DNA of 64,000 nt from Sphingobacteriaceae bacterium DW12 (GTDB lineage: Bacteria > Bacteroidota > Bacteroidia > Sphingobacteriales > Sphingobacteriaceae), in the NCBI GenBank assembly GCA_000783305.1, contig JROE01000005.1:248001-312000 (forward strand). Reading direction: 5' to 3'. The notes below the pieces were generated by a model. The model searched no databases and was not told where the DNA came from. It was given only the letters and a program-made list of their open reading frames with translations. Shown here piece after piece: positions 38,311 to 47,461 of this stretch; position 1 is the stretch's first letter, and every line of letters starts with the position of its first letter. The position numbers and the translations under genes are program-made.

Positions 38311-39546
38311 CTATTTATAATAATTACTGTTTTCGACCTTTTGAATAGTGGAGTCTTGGATGCCCAAATATCTTTTTGCAGCCACTACCGTTCTCGTTTG
38401 AAAGTCATCATAGTCGGGCGAATCCTTCAACATACTATTGATTCTTACAGATCCCGCAGCGTGAATGAACGTCCCATTGCCGATGTATAGGGCAACATGT
38501 GTCACTCTTGCATTGGGATTACTATTTTTGCCTGCCGCAAAAAATAAGAGATCTGCTGGTTTGAGGTTTTGGAGTGCCTTTTTGGGGTCAAAGTGACCAT
38601 CCTCGCCCAATATGTCAATAGATGCACCTGCTAATACTTGTTGAGAGGCATCTCGGGGTATGACAAATCCATTCATGAAATAGGCCGTTTTGGTGAATCC
38701 ACTACAATCTACCCCCTTAGTTGAAGTGCCTCCCCATAAATAAGGGAGTCCAAGCATAGTTTTAGCACTCGCAATTACGTTATCTGCGGTGGGAGTGCGC
38801 GAACTTAGCCATTTATCAAAAGGTAAAGCATCATCTTTTTTTACATAAGCTTTTCTTTTGTCAGGATAGCTTACAGTATAGTACTTGTCGTTTTCTCCAA
38901 CTAGCGTTAGGATGTCGCCATATACCAAATCGGAGACCTGTGCAGCAGTTGAGGTAGGATGTGCGTACGATTTTCCATACTCGCTCGTAAAGATTACCTT
39001 TTTGGAATTGCTCCACTGTTGAAGCTCCGTTTCATTCATTGCTACAATCGAAGAAGTGGGCACCCAAGCAATATATCCCTCTGGCGTGCGGACTCTGTAA
39101 TCACCTCTCACCTTTTGAAGAATGTCCACCTGTGTGCCAAGTAGGACTTGACTAGCCATTTCCGCAGCATGGTCGGGTTTGGTTCGAAGGTTGGCAACTG
39201 AGAGGTTAACGACACCATGAGGTTTGTTTTCTACAGATGCATCTGGAAGAAGGATAATAGTGATGTCCGCATCGATACCTTTTGTTTGCGCTTGCAGTTT
39301 CTTTTGAGCAGCCGATTCTGTGGTTTGGATGACATATATGTTACCCGGTACATCTGTTGTAGACAGCTCCACCAGCTTTAATCTTTTATCCGGTGCGAAT
39401 TCATTTTTTACGGTTTCTTGCAATTCTCTAATCTGCAGATACCGCGACGAGTCAATCTGTTGGGCAACGGCTGTATTTAGACAAAAGAGAGCGATAAAAG
39501 CAATGTTAAGATATATGAAAAGGACTTTTGGATGAATTGGGCTCAT
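38311..39546 (-). CDS. Secreted NlpC/P60 endopeptidase with SH3-like domains
   Basis: This 411-residue protein has a signal peptide (IALFCLNTAVAQQ) and bacterial SH3-like domains (about 110-165, VVNLSVANLRTKPDHAAE; about 185-240). The NlpC/P60 domain (about 255-395) has VDCSGFTKTAYFMNG (Cys281), ARVTHVALYIGNG (His350) and FIHAAG (His362). The build matches YkfC-type gamma-D-glutamyl-L-diamino acid endopeptidases, which need a free N-terminal L-Ala and so act on recycled murein peptides, not on intact wall. It would release L-Ala-D-Glu, the substrate of the epimerase encoded next. Confidence 0.92.
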   Translation of the reverse strand: MSPIHPKVLFIYLNIAFIALFCLNTAVAQQIDSSRYLQIRELQETVKNEFAPDKRLKLVELSTTDVPGNIYVIQTTESAAQKKLQAQTKGIDADITIILLPDASVENKPHGVVNLSVANLRTKPDHAAEMASQVLLGTQVDILQKVRGDYRVRTPEGYIAWVPTSSIVAMNETELQQWSNSKKVIFTSEYGKSYAHPTSTAAQVSDLVYGDILTLVGENDKYYTVSYPDKRKAYVKKDDALPFDKWLSSRTPTADNVIASAKTMLGLPYLWGGTSTKGVDCSGFTKTAYFMNGFVIPRDASQQVLAGASIDILGEDGHFDPKKALQNLKPADLLFFAAGKNSNPNARVTHVALYIGNGTFIHAAGSVRINSMLKDSPDYDDFQTRTVVAAKRYLGIQDSTIQKVENSNYYK

Positions 39547-39922
39547 ACTAATATAGGGTTAAAATTTATATTAAAGATACGTATTTATTGTATGTTTTTG
39601 ATTTTTTGAATAAAAATGTTGCATAAAACCGAATTGAATTTATCTTTTTTTACGATTCGAAATCTCTTTTATTGTCGAAATGATTAGAGATCGATTAATG
39701 TACGAGATGGGACATCCCTGTAAAACAGTAACAAGGATGTCTACGGCAAAGGTGACGGAGCAGCGTTATAGTAAAAATAAGCATAAACAAATTAGAAGAT
39801 GGATTTTAAAAATAGGTGCTAAGTGAAATTGGTTTTAAAACCCCTTGTGCACTTAACTTTGTTTTCAAAAAGGTGCTGAAGCTCTCGTGCGTGTTTCGTA
39901 ATATTGTATTGTATAAAAGACG
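39547..39922. other. Divergent gap between NlpC/P60 and glycosylasparaginase
   Basis: About 375 bp without a credible gene. It contains GGTTTTAAAACC (about 39829-39841) within GCTAAGTG...CACTTAAC arms, a possible operator before the glycosylasparaginase gene. No clear promoter consensus is found. Confidence 0.35.
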
Positions 39923-40957
39923 ATGTTAGATATGCATTCAAGACGTAAATTTATAAAACAAGGGATAATGGGAGCTGCTTCTTTAGGAAGCCTGAGTACT
40001 TTGTCGAGTTTTTCTGGAGCTATTCCTGCAAAAGGTGGCGCTCCCATCGTGATCTCAACCTGGGATTTTGGTGTCGCAGCCAATAAAGCCGCTTGGCAAA
40101 TTTTGAGAAAAAATGGAAAAGCCATTGATGCGGTTGAACAAGGAGTGCGTGTACCCGAAGCTGACTTGAAGAATATGACGGTAGGCAAGGGAGGCTATCC
40201 TGATCGGGATGGTCATGTAACTTTGGATGCGTGTATTATGGATTCCGAAGGCAATTGTGGGTCAGTCGCTGCTTTGGAACATATAGCACATCCGATATCG
40301 GTCGCAAGGTTAGTTATGGACAAGACACCACATGTCATGCTAGTAGGTGAAGGGGCACTGCAGTTTGCCCTTCAGCAAGGGTTCGAAAAAGAGGAATTGT
40401 TGACGCCTGAAGGGGAAAAGGCATGGAAGGAATGGTTGAAAGAGAAGAAATACAAACCCATCATGAATATTGAGAACAAGTCATTCGCCGTCGAACGCTT
40501 ACCAGGTAATCAGTACAATCACGACACAATCGGTATGCTGGCGTTGGATAGCAATGGTAATCTTGCAGGAGCATGTACCACCAGCGGAATGGCCTTCAAA
40601 ATGCGAGGAAGGGTAGGAGATAGCCCTATCATTGGCGCTGGACTTTATGTAGATAATGAAGTGGGAGGAGCCACCTCTACTGGTGTAGGCGAAGAAGTAA
40701 TCCGAACAGTAGGCAGTTTTTTGGTAGTCGAGCTTATGCGACAAGGATATACACCCGAAGCGGCTTGCAAAGAAGCAGTCGAACGCATTATCAAGAAAAA
40801 GCCAGCTACGGCCAAGGAAATCCAGGTTGGATTCTTAGCCTTGAATAAAAAGGGCGAGTATGGTTCTTATGCTTTGCAAGATGGTTTTTCATATGCCGTG
40901 TGCAACCAAGAGAAACAAGACCTGTTGATCAAAGGGAAACATATTTTTGGAACCTAG
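39923..40957 (+). CDS. Exported N4-(beta-N-acetylglucosaminyl)-L-asparaginase
   Basis: This 344-residue Ntn-hydrolase has a twin-arginine signal (SRRKFIKQGIMGAASLG) and the glycosylasparaginase hallmarks TWDFGVAANKAAW, VGKGGYPDRDGHVTLDA, MDKTPHVMLVGEGA, the autocleavage site NHDTIGML (Thr202 becomes the nucleophile) and GRVGDSPIIGAGLYVDN. It splits GlcNAc-asparagine, the last step in breaking down N-glycoproteins, or possibly other N4-substituted asparagines. It starts at 39923 or 39932. It is divergent from the NlpC/P60 run, which adds to the peptide-scavenging character of the block. Confidence 0.92.
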   Translation: MLDMHSRRKFIKQGIMGAASLGSLSTLSSFSGAIPAKGGAPIVISTWDFGVAANKAAWQILRKNGKAIDAVEQGVRVPEADLKNMTVGKGGYPDRDGHVTLDACIMDSEGNCGSVAALEHIAHPISVARLVMDKTPHVMLVGEGALQFALQQGFEKEELLTPEGEKAWKEWLKEKKYKPIMNIENKSFAVERLPGNQYNHDTIGMLALDSNGNLAGACTTSGMAFKMRGRVGDSPIIGAGLYVDNEVGGATSTGVGEEVIRTVGSFLVVELMRQGYTPEAACKEAVERIIKKKPATAKEIQVGFLALNKKGEYGSYALQDGFSYAVCNQEKQDLLIKGKHIFGT

Positions 40958-40981
40958 TTCTTAAGTATTAAAAAAAAGAAA

Positions 40982-41001
40982 ATCCGGCATCACTACCGGA
41001 T
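40982..41001. terminator. Bidirectional terminator between glycosylasparaginase and parC
   Basis: ATCCGG pairs with CCGGAT around an 8-nt loop. A long A run precedes and a T run follows, so it can stop both convergent genes. Confidence 0.8.
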
Positions 41002-41010
41002 CTTTTTATG

Positions 41011-43725
41011 CTAGAATAAGCCTATCTGGCCATTGTCGTCTATACTTCCGTTGTCATCCTTTTTAGGGTTATCACCCAGTTCGACATCATCGGGATTGGT
41101 GATCTCAAGTGTCAGGTCCGATTTGACGTCCCTGCTTTCATGCTGTCGATCAGATTCCGTAGGAGGTATTTCTTCACTTTCTTTTAAAACGGTGAGATCC
41201 TCTTCGGCTGTAAGCAAGTCGATCTTCTGTATCGTGTGGAACGATAGCCTATTACCTTGCGCTTTTATCCCCTTCACATCAATGATTTCGACCAAAGGTT
41301 GGTCTATGACTTCTTCGGTCTGCGATTTTCCTTTGCGAAGGTCCAATTTGACAACCGGCTCAGCAGCATTGGTCAACAAGATAAGCTTCGAATTCGGCTC
41401 ATCATTGATGAAAGTAACCCGTTTGCCCACTGGCAACTCATCAAAACAGAAACGCTTTACATAGTAAGTGCCACTCTTGCCATCTTGGTGTACAGCTGTG
41501 TAGACATGTTGCGGATAGAACTTCTCGATACGGATCATCTTCTCATCAAAGTGATTGCTCAAATCAAAGTTGGACAACTCGTATGAACCGTCCGCCATAA
41601 CCGTAAGAATCTTATCATCCCCATCAAACTCACCTAAGTACTTACCTCTTTCATCCACGTTCAGTCGTTTGAGGATTTCATCGTACCATATTTTTCGTCC
41701 AGCGAGTGTGGATACTCCCGCACTCTTAAACGCTATTTTCTTTACAGGGTATTTGGATACGATATTTCCTTGCGATGCACGCCCCTTGATGGCAATCTCT
41801 GCAAAATCCATGTCAAATGCCAATTTGCGAAGCTTCGAATGCGGTTTGAGCTGTACATTTATGATTTCAGCCTCCCCATTCGGATTGGCCGTGAAATACA
41901 GTATTTTCGAGGCTTTCGATCCTTTCGATACGTCATATTCCTTATCCCGCGTCACACCTACTACCGAGAATCGTTTAATATAGCTTGTCCCTGTACCGCC
42001 CTCTTTATATACCACATTATAAATCGTACGTTCGTCACCCTTTTTAAATACAGCTACATGTATAATGTCTTTTCCGACGAATACTTTGTCCTGTATTTTA
42101 GTAACCACATACTTGCCGTCACCTCGGAACACGATAATATCGTCAATATCCGAACAGTCAGATACAAATTCATCCTTCTTCATGCTCGACCCGATAAATC
42201 CTTCCTCACGATTTACATACAGCTTAGCGTTAGCCAATGCTACCTGTGAAGCCTCTACTTTATCAAAAGCACGAAGCTCGGTCTTGCGTTCCCGTCCTTG
42301 ACCATATTTCTCTTTCAATCGTGTATACCATGCAATTGCATATTCAGTCAATTGACGAAGATGCTTCTTGACCGTTTTAATATCCTCCTCCAAAGCAGCC
42401 ATCTGTTCGTCCGCTTTCTTTACGTCGAATCTCGTGATACTACTCATCGGCTTATCAATCAGTTTTTTGTAGTCCTCAGGCAGGATGGTACGGTAAAACT
42501 GAGGGAAGAATGGCTCGAATAAAGTATCCAATACGCCCACCACAGTGTTGAAATCTCCAGAGTTTTCATAGTCGGGATGTTTATACATGCCCTGCTGTAT
42601 AAATATCTTGAGTAGCGTACTGAAAAAAATCTTTTCCTGTAGGTCATGGAGTTTGATCTCCAATTCCTGTTTCAGCAGGTCTTTGGTATTTTTTGTGTTC
42701 TCAATCAAGATGTCATTCACACTCATGAAGTATGGCTTCTCATTCTTGATGACACATGTATTCGGCGAAATAGAAGATTCGCATGCCGTAAATGCGTACA
42801 AGGCATCAATAGTCACGTCAGGAGAGATTCCTGGCGCAAGGTGTACGATAATCTCTACGTTTTCAGCGGTGTTATCTTCTATCTTTTTAATCTTGATTTT
42901 TCCCTTGTCGTTGGCGGTGACAACACTCTCTATGAGACCCCCTGTAGTGGTTCCAAAGGGGATTTCAGTAATTGCCAAAGTCTTCTTGTCACGCTCTTCG
43001 ATTTTGGCACGAACACGGATTTTACCCCCCCTTTGCCCTTCATTGTAAGCGGAGCAATCGGCCATTCCCCCAGTTGGGAAATCCGGAAGAAGATACGGGC
43101 GTTCCCCTTGAAGAACTTTGATGGATTCATCAATCAGCTCGATAAAATTGTGCGGCATAATCTTGGTTGCCAAACCTACCGCGATACCCTCGGCTCCTTG
43201 GGCCAGCAACAATGGAAATTTGACAGGAAGTGTTACAGGTTCGCGATTCCGACCATCATAGCTAAATTGCCATTCTGTAGTCTCTGGGTTGAATACGACG
43301 TCAAGTGCAAATTTGGATAGGCGACCTTCGATATAACGCGGTGCAGCAGCTGAATCGCCTGTGATAGGATCACCCCAGTTACCCTGACAGTCTATGAGTA
43401 GGTTTTTTTGACCTAACTGTACCATTGCATCCCCAATCGAAGCGTCCCCGTGTGGATGATACTTCATGGTGTTACCGATGACATTGGCCGCCTTATTATA
43501 TCGACCATCATCCATCTCTTTCAGGGAGTGGAGTATTCGGCGTTGAACGGGCTTGAATCCGTCGTTGATATGAGGTACTGCACGATCCAAGATGACATAC
43601 GAAGCATAGTCCAAAAACCAGTTTTCATATAAACCGGATAAAGGAATCGTATTGCTGGTCTGTTCGTTTTCTTGAGGTGATAATGCTTCTTCGTGGTCGT
43701 CGTTGTAGTTCGTTTCGTCGCTCAT
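41011..43725 (-). CDS. parC: DNA topoisomerase IV subunit A
   Basis: This 904-residue type IIA topoisomerase subunit breaks and rejoins DNA. The winged-helix and tower domains begin SYVILDRAVPHINDGFKPVQ, with MKYHPHGDASIGDAMVQLGQ and AAAPRYIEGRLSKFA, whose Tyr attacks DNA. The C-terminal beta-pinwheel (about 520-830) lacks a GyrA box, favouring ParC over GyrA. An acidic tail (SDLTLEITNPDDVELG onward) ends in GQIGLF. Bacteroidota carry this longer form. ParE is not adjacent. Confidence 0.9.
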   Translation of the reverse strand: MSDETNYNDDHEEALSPQENEQTSNTIPLSGLYENWFLDYASYVILDRAVPHINDGFKPVQRRILHSLKEMDDGRYNKAANVIGNTMKYHPHGDASIGDAMVQLGQKNLLIDCQGNWGDPITGDSAAAPRYIEGRLSKFALDVVFNPETTEWQFSYDGRNREPVTLPVKFPLLLAQGAEGIAVGLATKIMPHNFIELIDESIKVLQGERPYLLPDFPTGGMADCSAYNEGQRGGKIRVRAKIEERDKKTLAITEIPFGTTTGGLIESVVTANDKGKIKIKKIEDNTAENVEIIVHLAPGISPDVTIDALYAFTACESSISPNTCVIKNEKPYFMSVNDILIENTKNTKDLLKQELEIKLHDLQEKIFFSTLLKIFIQQGMYKHPDYENSGDFNTVVGVLDTLFEPFFPQFYRTILPEDYKKLIDKPMSSITRFDVKKADEQMAALEEDIKTVKKHLRQLTEYAIAWYTRLKEKYGQGRERKTELRAFDKVEASQVALANAKLYVNREEGFIGSSMKKDEFVSDCSDIDDIIVFRGDGKYVVTKIQDKVFVGKDIIHVAVFKKGDERTIYNVVYKEGGTGTSYIKRFSVVGVTRDKEYDVSKGSKASKILYFTANPNGEAEIINVQLKPHSKLRKLAFDMDFAEIAIKGRASQGNIVSKYPVKKIAFKSAGVSTLAGRKIWYDEILKRLNVDERGKYLGEFDGDDKILTVMADGSYELSNFDLSNHFDEKMIRIEKFYPQHVYTAVHQDGKSGTYYVKRFCFDELPVGKRVTFINDEPNSKLILLTNAAEPVVKLDLRKGKSQTEEVIDQPLVEIIDVKGIKAQGNRLSFHTIQKIDLLTAEEDLTVLKESEEIPPTESDRQHESRDVKSDLTLEITNPDDVELGDNPKKDDNGSIDDNGQIGLF

Positions 43726-44098
43726 TTATTATGCACTAAATAGTTTTGGACTTGTTTTTATTTGGCCAGATATTAATCAGGCTCGGTAAAAATACAAAAC
43801 GATTTTGGAATCTCCCAACTCTTTGATATAGGCATAAGGTGAAATGATTGATTATCAAAATCCAACAGAATGGAATCGATTTTTTAGAAGCACGCAATCC
43901 TCTTAATAAAGGATTGTAAGCCATCCAAAACCGTTAAATTATACATGTCATAGCGGTCTCGCTGCGTACAGACATAATAGGGACTCATTCTTGTAGAGTG
44001 GATATTCTAATAGAAATGTCATAAAAACAATAAAGTCTATATATATTATAGATTATATATAATATCACTATCTTTGCATCCTAATAATCGATACCGTA
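43726..44098. other. Gap before the SAM riboswitch
   Basis: No credible gene. The end is strongly A/T-rich (44035-44065) with a TATATATAATAT dyad just before the riboswitch promoter element. Confidence 0.4.
44069..44076 (+). promoter_or_regulatory. -7 promoter element upstream of the SAM riboswitch
   Basis: TATCTTTG matches TAnnTTTG and lies 22 bp before the riboswitch P1 stem, placing the transcription start near 44083. No clear TTTG -33 box is at 19 bp. Confidence 0.55.
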
Positions 44099-44204
44099 CT
44101 TATCTGGAAAGATGGAGGGAATAGGCCCGATGAAATCTTAGCAACCTGCCAGTCTCCATGCAAGGTGCTACTGCCTCTCTGCTGAAAACAGCAGAATCGA
44201 TAAG
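44099..44204 (+). ncRNA. SAM-I (S-box) riboswitch
   Basis: The aptamer closes with P1 CTTATC (44099-44104) and GATAAG (44199-44204). P2 forms from ATGGAG (44112-44117) and CTCCAT (44154-44159). Conserved core pieces are GGAGGGAATAGGCCCGATGA, AGCAACC and AAGGTGCTACT; a last hairpin is GCTG-AAAA-CAGC. This order matches SAM-I riboswitches, which turn genes off when S-adenosylmethionine is plentiful. The next gene, 116 bp on, is SusC pair 3. I see no clear Rho-independent terminator in the leader, so control may be translational or by another route. Confidence 0.93.
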
Positions 44205-44320
44205 TGGATCAAGTGCTTACTCACAGTCCGGACGTGAAAAGAGCCTTGCCGTCACATGTGCCAACTCGCTGTTGCTGCTTTGGATATGTATGGAATATCG
44301 ACAGATTTAATGTATTTAAT

Positions 44321-47300
44321 ATGAGCATGGAAAAATTACTTAAAAAGATGAATGCGACCTGGGTGCTGGTCCTCCCGTTATTGTTGTACTACAATTATGG
44401 ACAAGCCCAGCAATCGAGAACAGTGCAAGGTACTGTTATCAACGAATTGACAAAGGAATCATTGTCAGATGTGAATGTAAGTGTTGTGGGGGGAACTACC
44501 ACAGTACGGACAGCCAAAGATGGTTCGTTTTCAATTCAAGCATCGACGACCTCCAAATTGCAGCTCAGCTACGTGGGTTTTGAAACAGCAATTGTAAATG
44601 CAGCAGTAGATAATCTATATATTGGTTTACGTCCAAGTGACCGTAGCTTAGATGAAGTCGTGGTCGTAGCTTACGGTACCGCCAAACGGGCAAATTTTAC
44701 GGGTTCGGTATCTACCATCTCAGCAGAGAATATTAATAATAGACCTGTTTCATCCGTTAGTAAGGCCCTAGAAGGACAAGTTCCGGGGCTACAGTCTGTT
44801 TCTTCCTCTGGCCAGCCAGGTACCGATGCGACAATTCGTATTCGAGGGATAGGCTCTATCAATGCTTCAAGTGCGCCTTTATACGTTGTGGATGGCAATC
44901 CCTACAATGGTGATATCAACGCCATCAATCAGAGCGATATCCAGTCTATTTCAGTTCTTAAAGATGCGGCAGCGAGTGCTCTATACGGTTCTAGGGGCGC
45001 AAATGGTGTTATTATCATTACGACAAAGAATGGCACAAAAGGAGATACGAGGATTAATTTTAGTTTGAACCAAGGTTTTTCAAACAGAGCGGTAAAGGAT
45101 TATGAAAAAGTAAATACAGATCAATATTTTGAATTGTACTGGGAGGCATTACGTAATCGCAACGTCGCTAATAAGATGTCGGCCGAACAAGCTGCAGCTA
45201 CGGCAAGTCGTCAATTGGTCACCAATCTCGGTATCAACCCATACGGGTCAGGGTTTCCTGAGCCGGTAGGTGTGGATGGTAAGCTAGTCACAGGTGCCAA
45301 AACGCTGTGGAATGACAATTGGGAAGATGTATTACTACGTACAGGAAACCGTACACAATCGGATCTCAATTTTGGAGGTGGTGGTGAAAAAAGCGATTAC
45401 TATCTATCTTTTGGATACCTCAATGATCAAGGCGTCGCAATTGAATCGGGATTTAAACGTTATAATGCAAGGTTGAATACCAATGTCAAAGCAAAAAGTT
45501 GGTTAAATGCAGGATTAAATCTTTCAGTGAGCAGTAGCCTACAGAAATATCCCACCTCCGAAGACAGCAACACTGCTAATATTATTAACTTTCCACGTAC
45601 AATAGGTCCTTTTTATCCTTATTATAAACGAGAATCAGATGGTTCATACGAATTGGATGATAATGATAATAAAATCTATGACTTTGGAAGTTACAGACCT
45701 GCTGGGGCTACTCCCAATAGTAATATGGCAGCATCGCTACCTTTGGATAAAAATGATATCCGTAGAGAGAACCTCTCTGGTAGAGCATATTTGGAGGCAA
45801 TCTTGACATCTGATCTTAAATTTAGGACCACTTACAGCTTAGATTATATCAATTCCAATACACATGATTTTGTGAATCCATTGCTGGGAGACGGGGTACG
45901 AACTAAGGGAAGCGTGTCTAAAAGCAATTTTCGTCGAGTCTCCTATACTTTGAATAATATCTTGACCTATGATAAAACATGGGATGATCATCATATCAAC
46001 CTTTTGGGAGGACAAGAATTTTACAAATATCAGAATTCAGAGATTAGCGGGAGTAGAGAGCGTTTTGTAATGCCTGGGTTTAATGAACCAGATGCAGCGT
46101 CCCTGTTGACCGGTTTTGATGGCTACTCTGTAGACTATGCATTGTTGAGTTTTCTGGGACGTGCGGAGTACGATTATAAAAATCGCTATTTCTTTTCTGG
46201 ATCACTACGTACGGACGGTTCTTCGCGCTTTGCTCCAGATACCAGATGGGGTACATTCTGGTCTTTGGGTGCCTCTTGGAAAATTGCCGAGGAAGAATTT
46301 CTTAAGAATACTGGACTATTCAACCAACTTACTTTACGAGCCAGTTATGGTGCACAGGGCAATGACAATCTAGGAACTTATTATGCTTATCAAGGATTGT
46401 ATGCCATAACCAATAGCCTAGGCGAAGGAGGGACCGTGACACGCCGCTTGGCAACACCGGATTTGAAATGGGAAACCAATCTTAATCTAAATGTAGGATT
46501 GGATGTCTCCATTTTGAATAATCGCGTCTCAGCTTCGGTCGAGTATTTCGACCGTAGGAGCAAAGATTTATTGTATACCATGCCGATGGCCCCTTCGACT
46601 GGGTTTACAGGATATGATGTCAATATAGGCGGTATCAAAAATACAGGTGTTGAATTGACTTTACAAACCATTCCCATCCGGAACGAAGATTTTCGATGGA
46701 ATCTAGATTTGAATGTAAGCCATTTTAAAAACCAGATTACCGAACTGCCAAATGGAAATAAGGATATCATCAGTGGTAATAAATTACTGCGTGTTGGTGG
46801 ATCCATATATGATTTTTATATTCAGGAGTGGGCAGGGATAAATCCTGCAGATGGTACACCAACGTGGTACGTTCAGAACGCTGACGGTTCAAAGGATGCG
46901 ACTTGGGACTACAGTAAAGCCTCGAGGTCGATTCAAGGATCGGCATTACCTAAACTGACTGGAGGACTGAGCAATACATTCACCTACAAAAATATAGATT
47001 TATCAGCGCTACTGACTTTCAGTCTAGGGGGCAAGATTTATGATGGTGACTATTTGATGGTCATGCACAATGGTAATTCACCTGGGCGAGCATGGAGTAA
47101 AGAGATTTTAAATCGCTGGACCCCCGAAAATACAAATACTGACGTGCCGGCGCTCTCCACTACTAGCTCAGGCTGGACACAACAGTCTACTCGTTTCCTG
47201 TATAGTGCCAGTTATGCGCGCTTGAAAAATGTGAGCTTGGGATATAACTTTTCTAAAAACTTGCTGACCCGTATTGGATTGCAACAATTACGCGTCTTTG

Positions 47301-47431
47301 CTCAAGGAGAGAACTTATTGACCTTCAACAAACACAAAGGGATGGACCCTGAGCAAACAGTCAATGGAGCAACTTATTATAGATATCCAGCAATGCGTTC
47401 AGTATCTGCAGGTCTACAGTTAGGATTTTAG
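44321..47431 (+). CDS. SusC-like TonB-dependent transporter under SAM riboswitch (pair 3)
   Basis: About 1036 residues. The signal peptide (ATWVLVLPLLLYYNYGQAQQ) leads to a carboxypeptidase-like domain (VQGTVINELTKESLSDVNVS), DEVVVVAYGTAKRANFTGSV, a plug (TIRIRGIGSINASSAPLYVV, SVLKDAAASALYGSRGANG, VIIITTKNG) and a barrel ending RSVSAGLQLGF. I use ATG 44321 (44327 also possible); the frame is open from a GTG at 44204, but that overlaps the riboswitch. Because SAM controls it, the cargo is likely linked to methionine or sulfur, for example methionine, methionine-containing peptides or a precursor. That is inference. Confidence 0.93.
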   Translation: MSMEKLLKKMNATWVLVLPLLLYYNYGQAQQSRTVQGTVINELTKESLSDVNVSVVGGTTTVRTAKDGSFSIQASTTSKLQLSYVGFETAIVNAAVDNLYIGLRPSDRSLDEVVVVAYGTAKRANFTGSVSTISAENINNRPVSSVSKALEGQVPGLQSVSSSGQPGTDATIRIRGIGSINASSAPLYVVDGNPYNGDINAINQSDIQSISVLKDAAASALYGSRGANGVIIITTKNGTKGDTRINFSLNQGFSNRAVKDYEKVNTDQYFELYWEALRNRNVANKMSAEQAAATASRQLVTNLGINPYGSGFPEPVGVDGKLVTGAKTLWNDNWEDVLLRTGNRTQSDLNFGGGGEKSDYYLSFGYLNDQGVAIESGFKRYNARLNTNVKAKSWLNAGLNLSVSSSLQKYPTSEDSNTANIINFPRTIGPFYPYYKRESDGSYELDDNDNKIYDFGSYRPAGATPNSNMAASLPLDKNDIRRENLSGRAYLEAILTSDLKFRTTYSLDYINSNTHDFVNPLLGDGVRTKGSVSKSNFRRVSYTLNNILTYDKTWDDHHINLLGGQEFYKYQNSEISGSRERFVMPGFNEPDAASLLTGFDGYSVDYALLSFLGRAEYDYKNRYFFSGSLRTDGSSRFAPDTRWGTFWSLGASWKIAEEEFLKNTGLFNQLTLRASYGAQGNDNLGTYYAYQGLYAITNSLGEGGTVTRRLATPDLKWETNLNLNVGLDVSILNNRVSASVEYFDRRSKDLLYTMPMAPSTGFTGYDVNIGGIKNTGVELTLQTIPIRNEDFRWNLDLNVSHFKNQITELPNGNKDIISGNKLLRVGGSIYDFYIQEWAGINPADGTPTWYVQNADGSKDATWDYSKASRSIQGSALPKLTGGLSNTFTYKNIDLSALLTFSLGGKIYDGDYLMVMHNGNSPGRAWSKEILNRWTPENTNTDVPALSTTSSGWTQQSTRFLYSASYARLKNVSLGYNFSKNLLTRIGLQQLRVFAQGENLLTFNKHKGMDPEQTVNGATYYRYPAMRSVSAGLQLGF

Positions 47432-47461
47432 AATGGATTTTGAAAAATAGGATAAATAATC

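Noticed and set aside
42646..43320. A 224-codon plus-strand frame and several of 140-160 codons opposite parC
   Set aside because: They lie wholly inside a clear topoisomerase gene, have no recognisable domains, and mirror its codon pattern.
44204..44320. GTG start for SusC pair 3
   Set aside because: It would begin at the last base of the riboswitch P1 stem and put 39 odd residues before the signal peptide.
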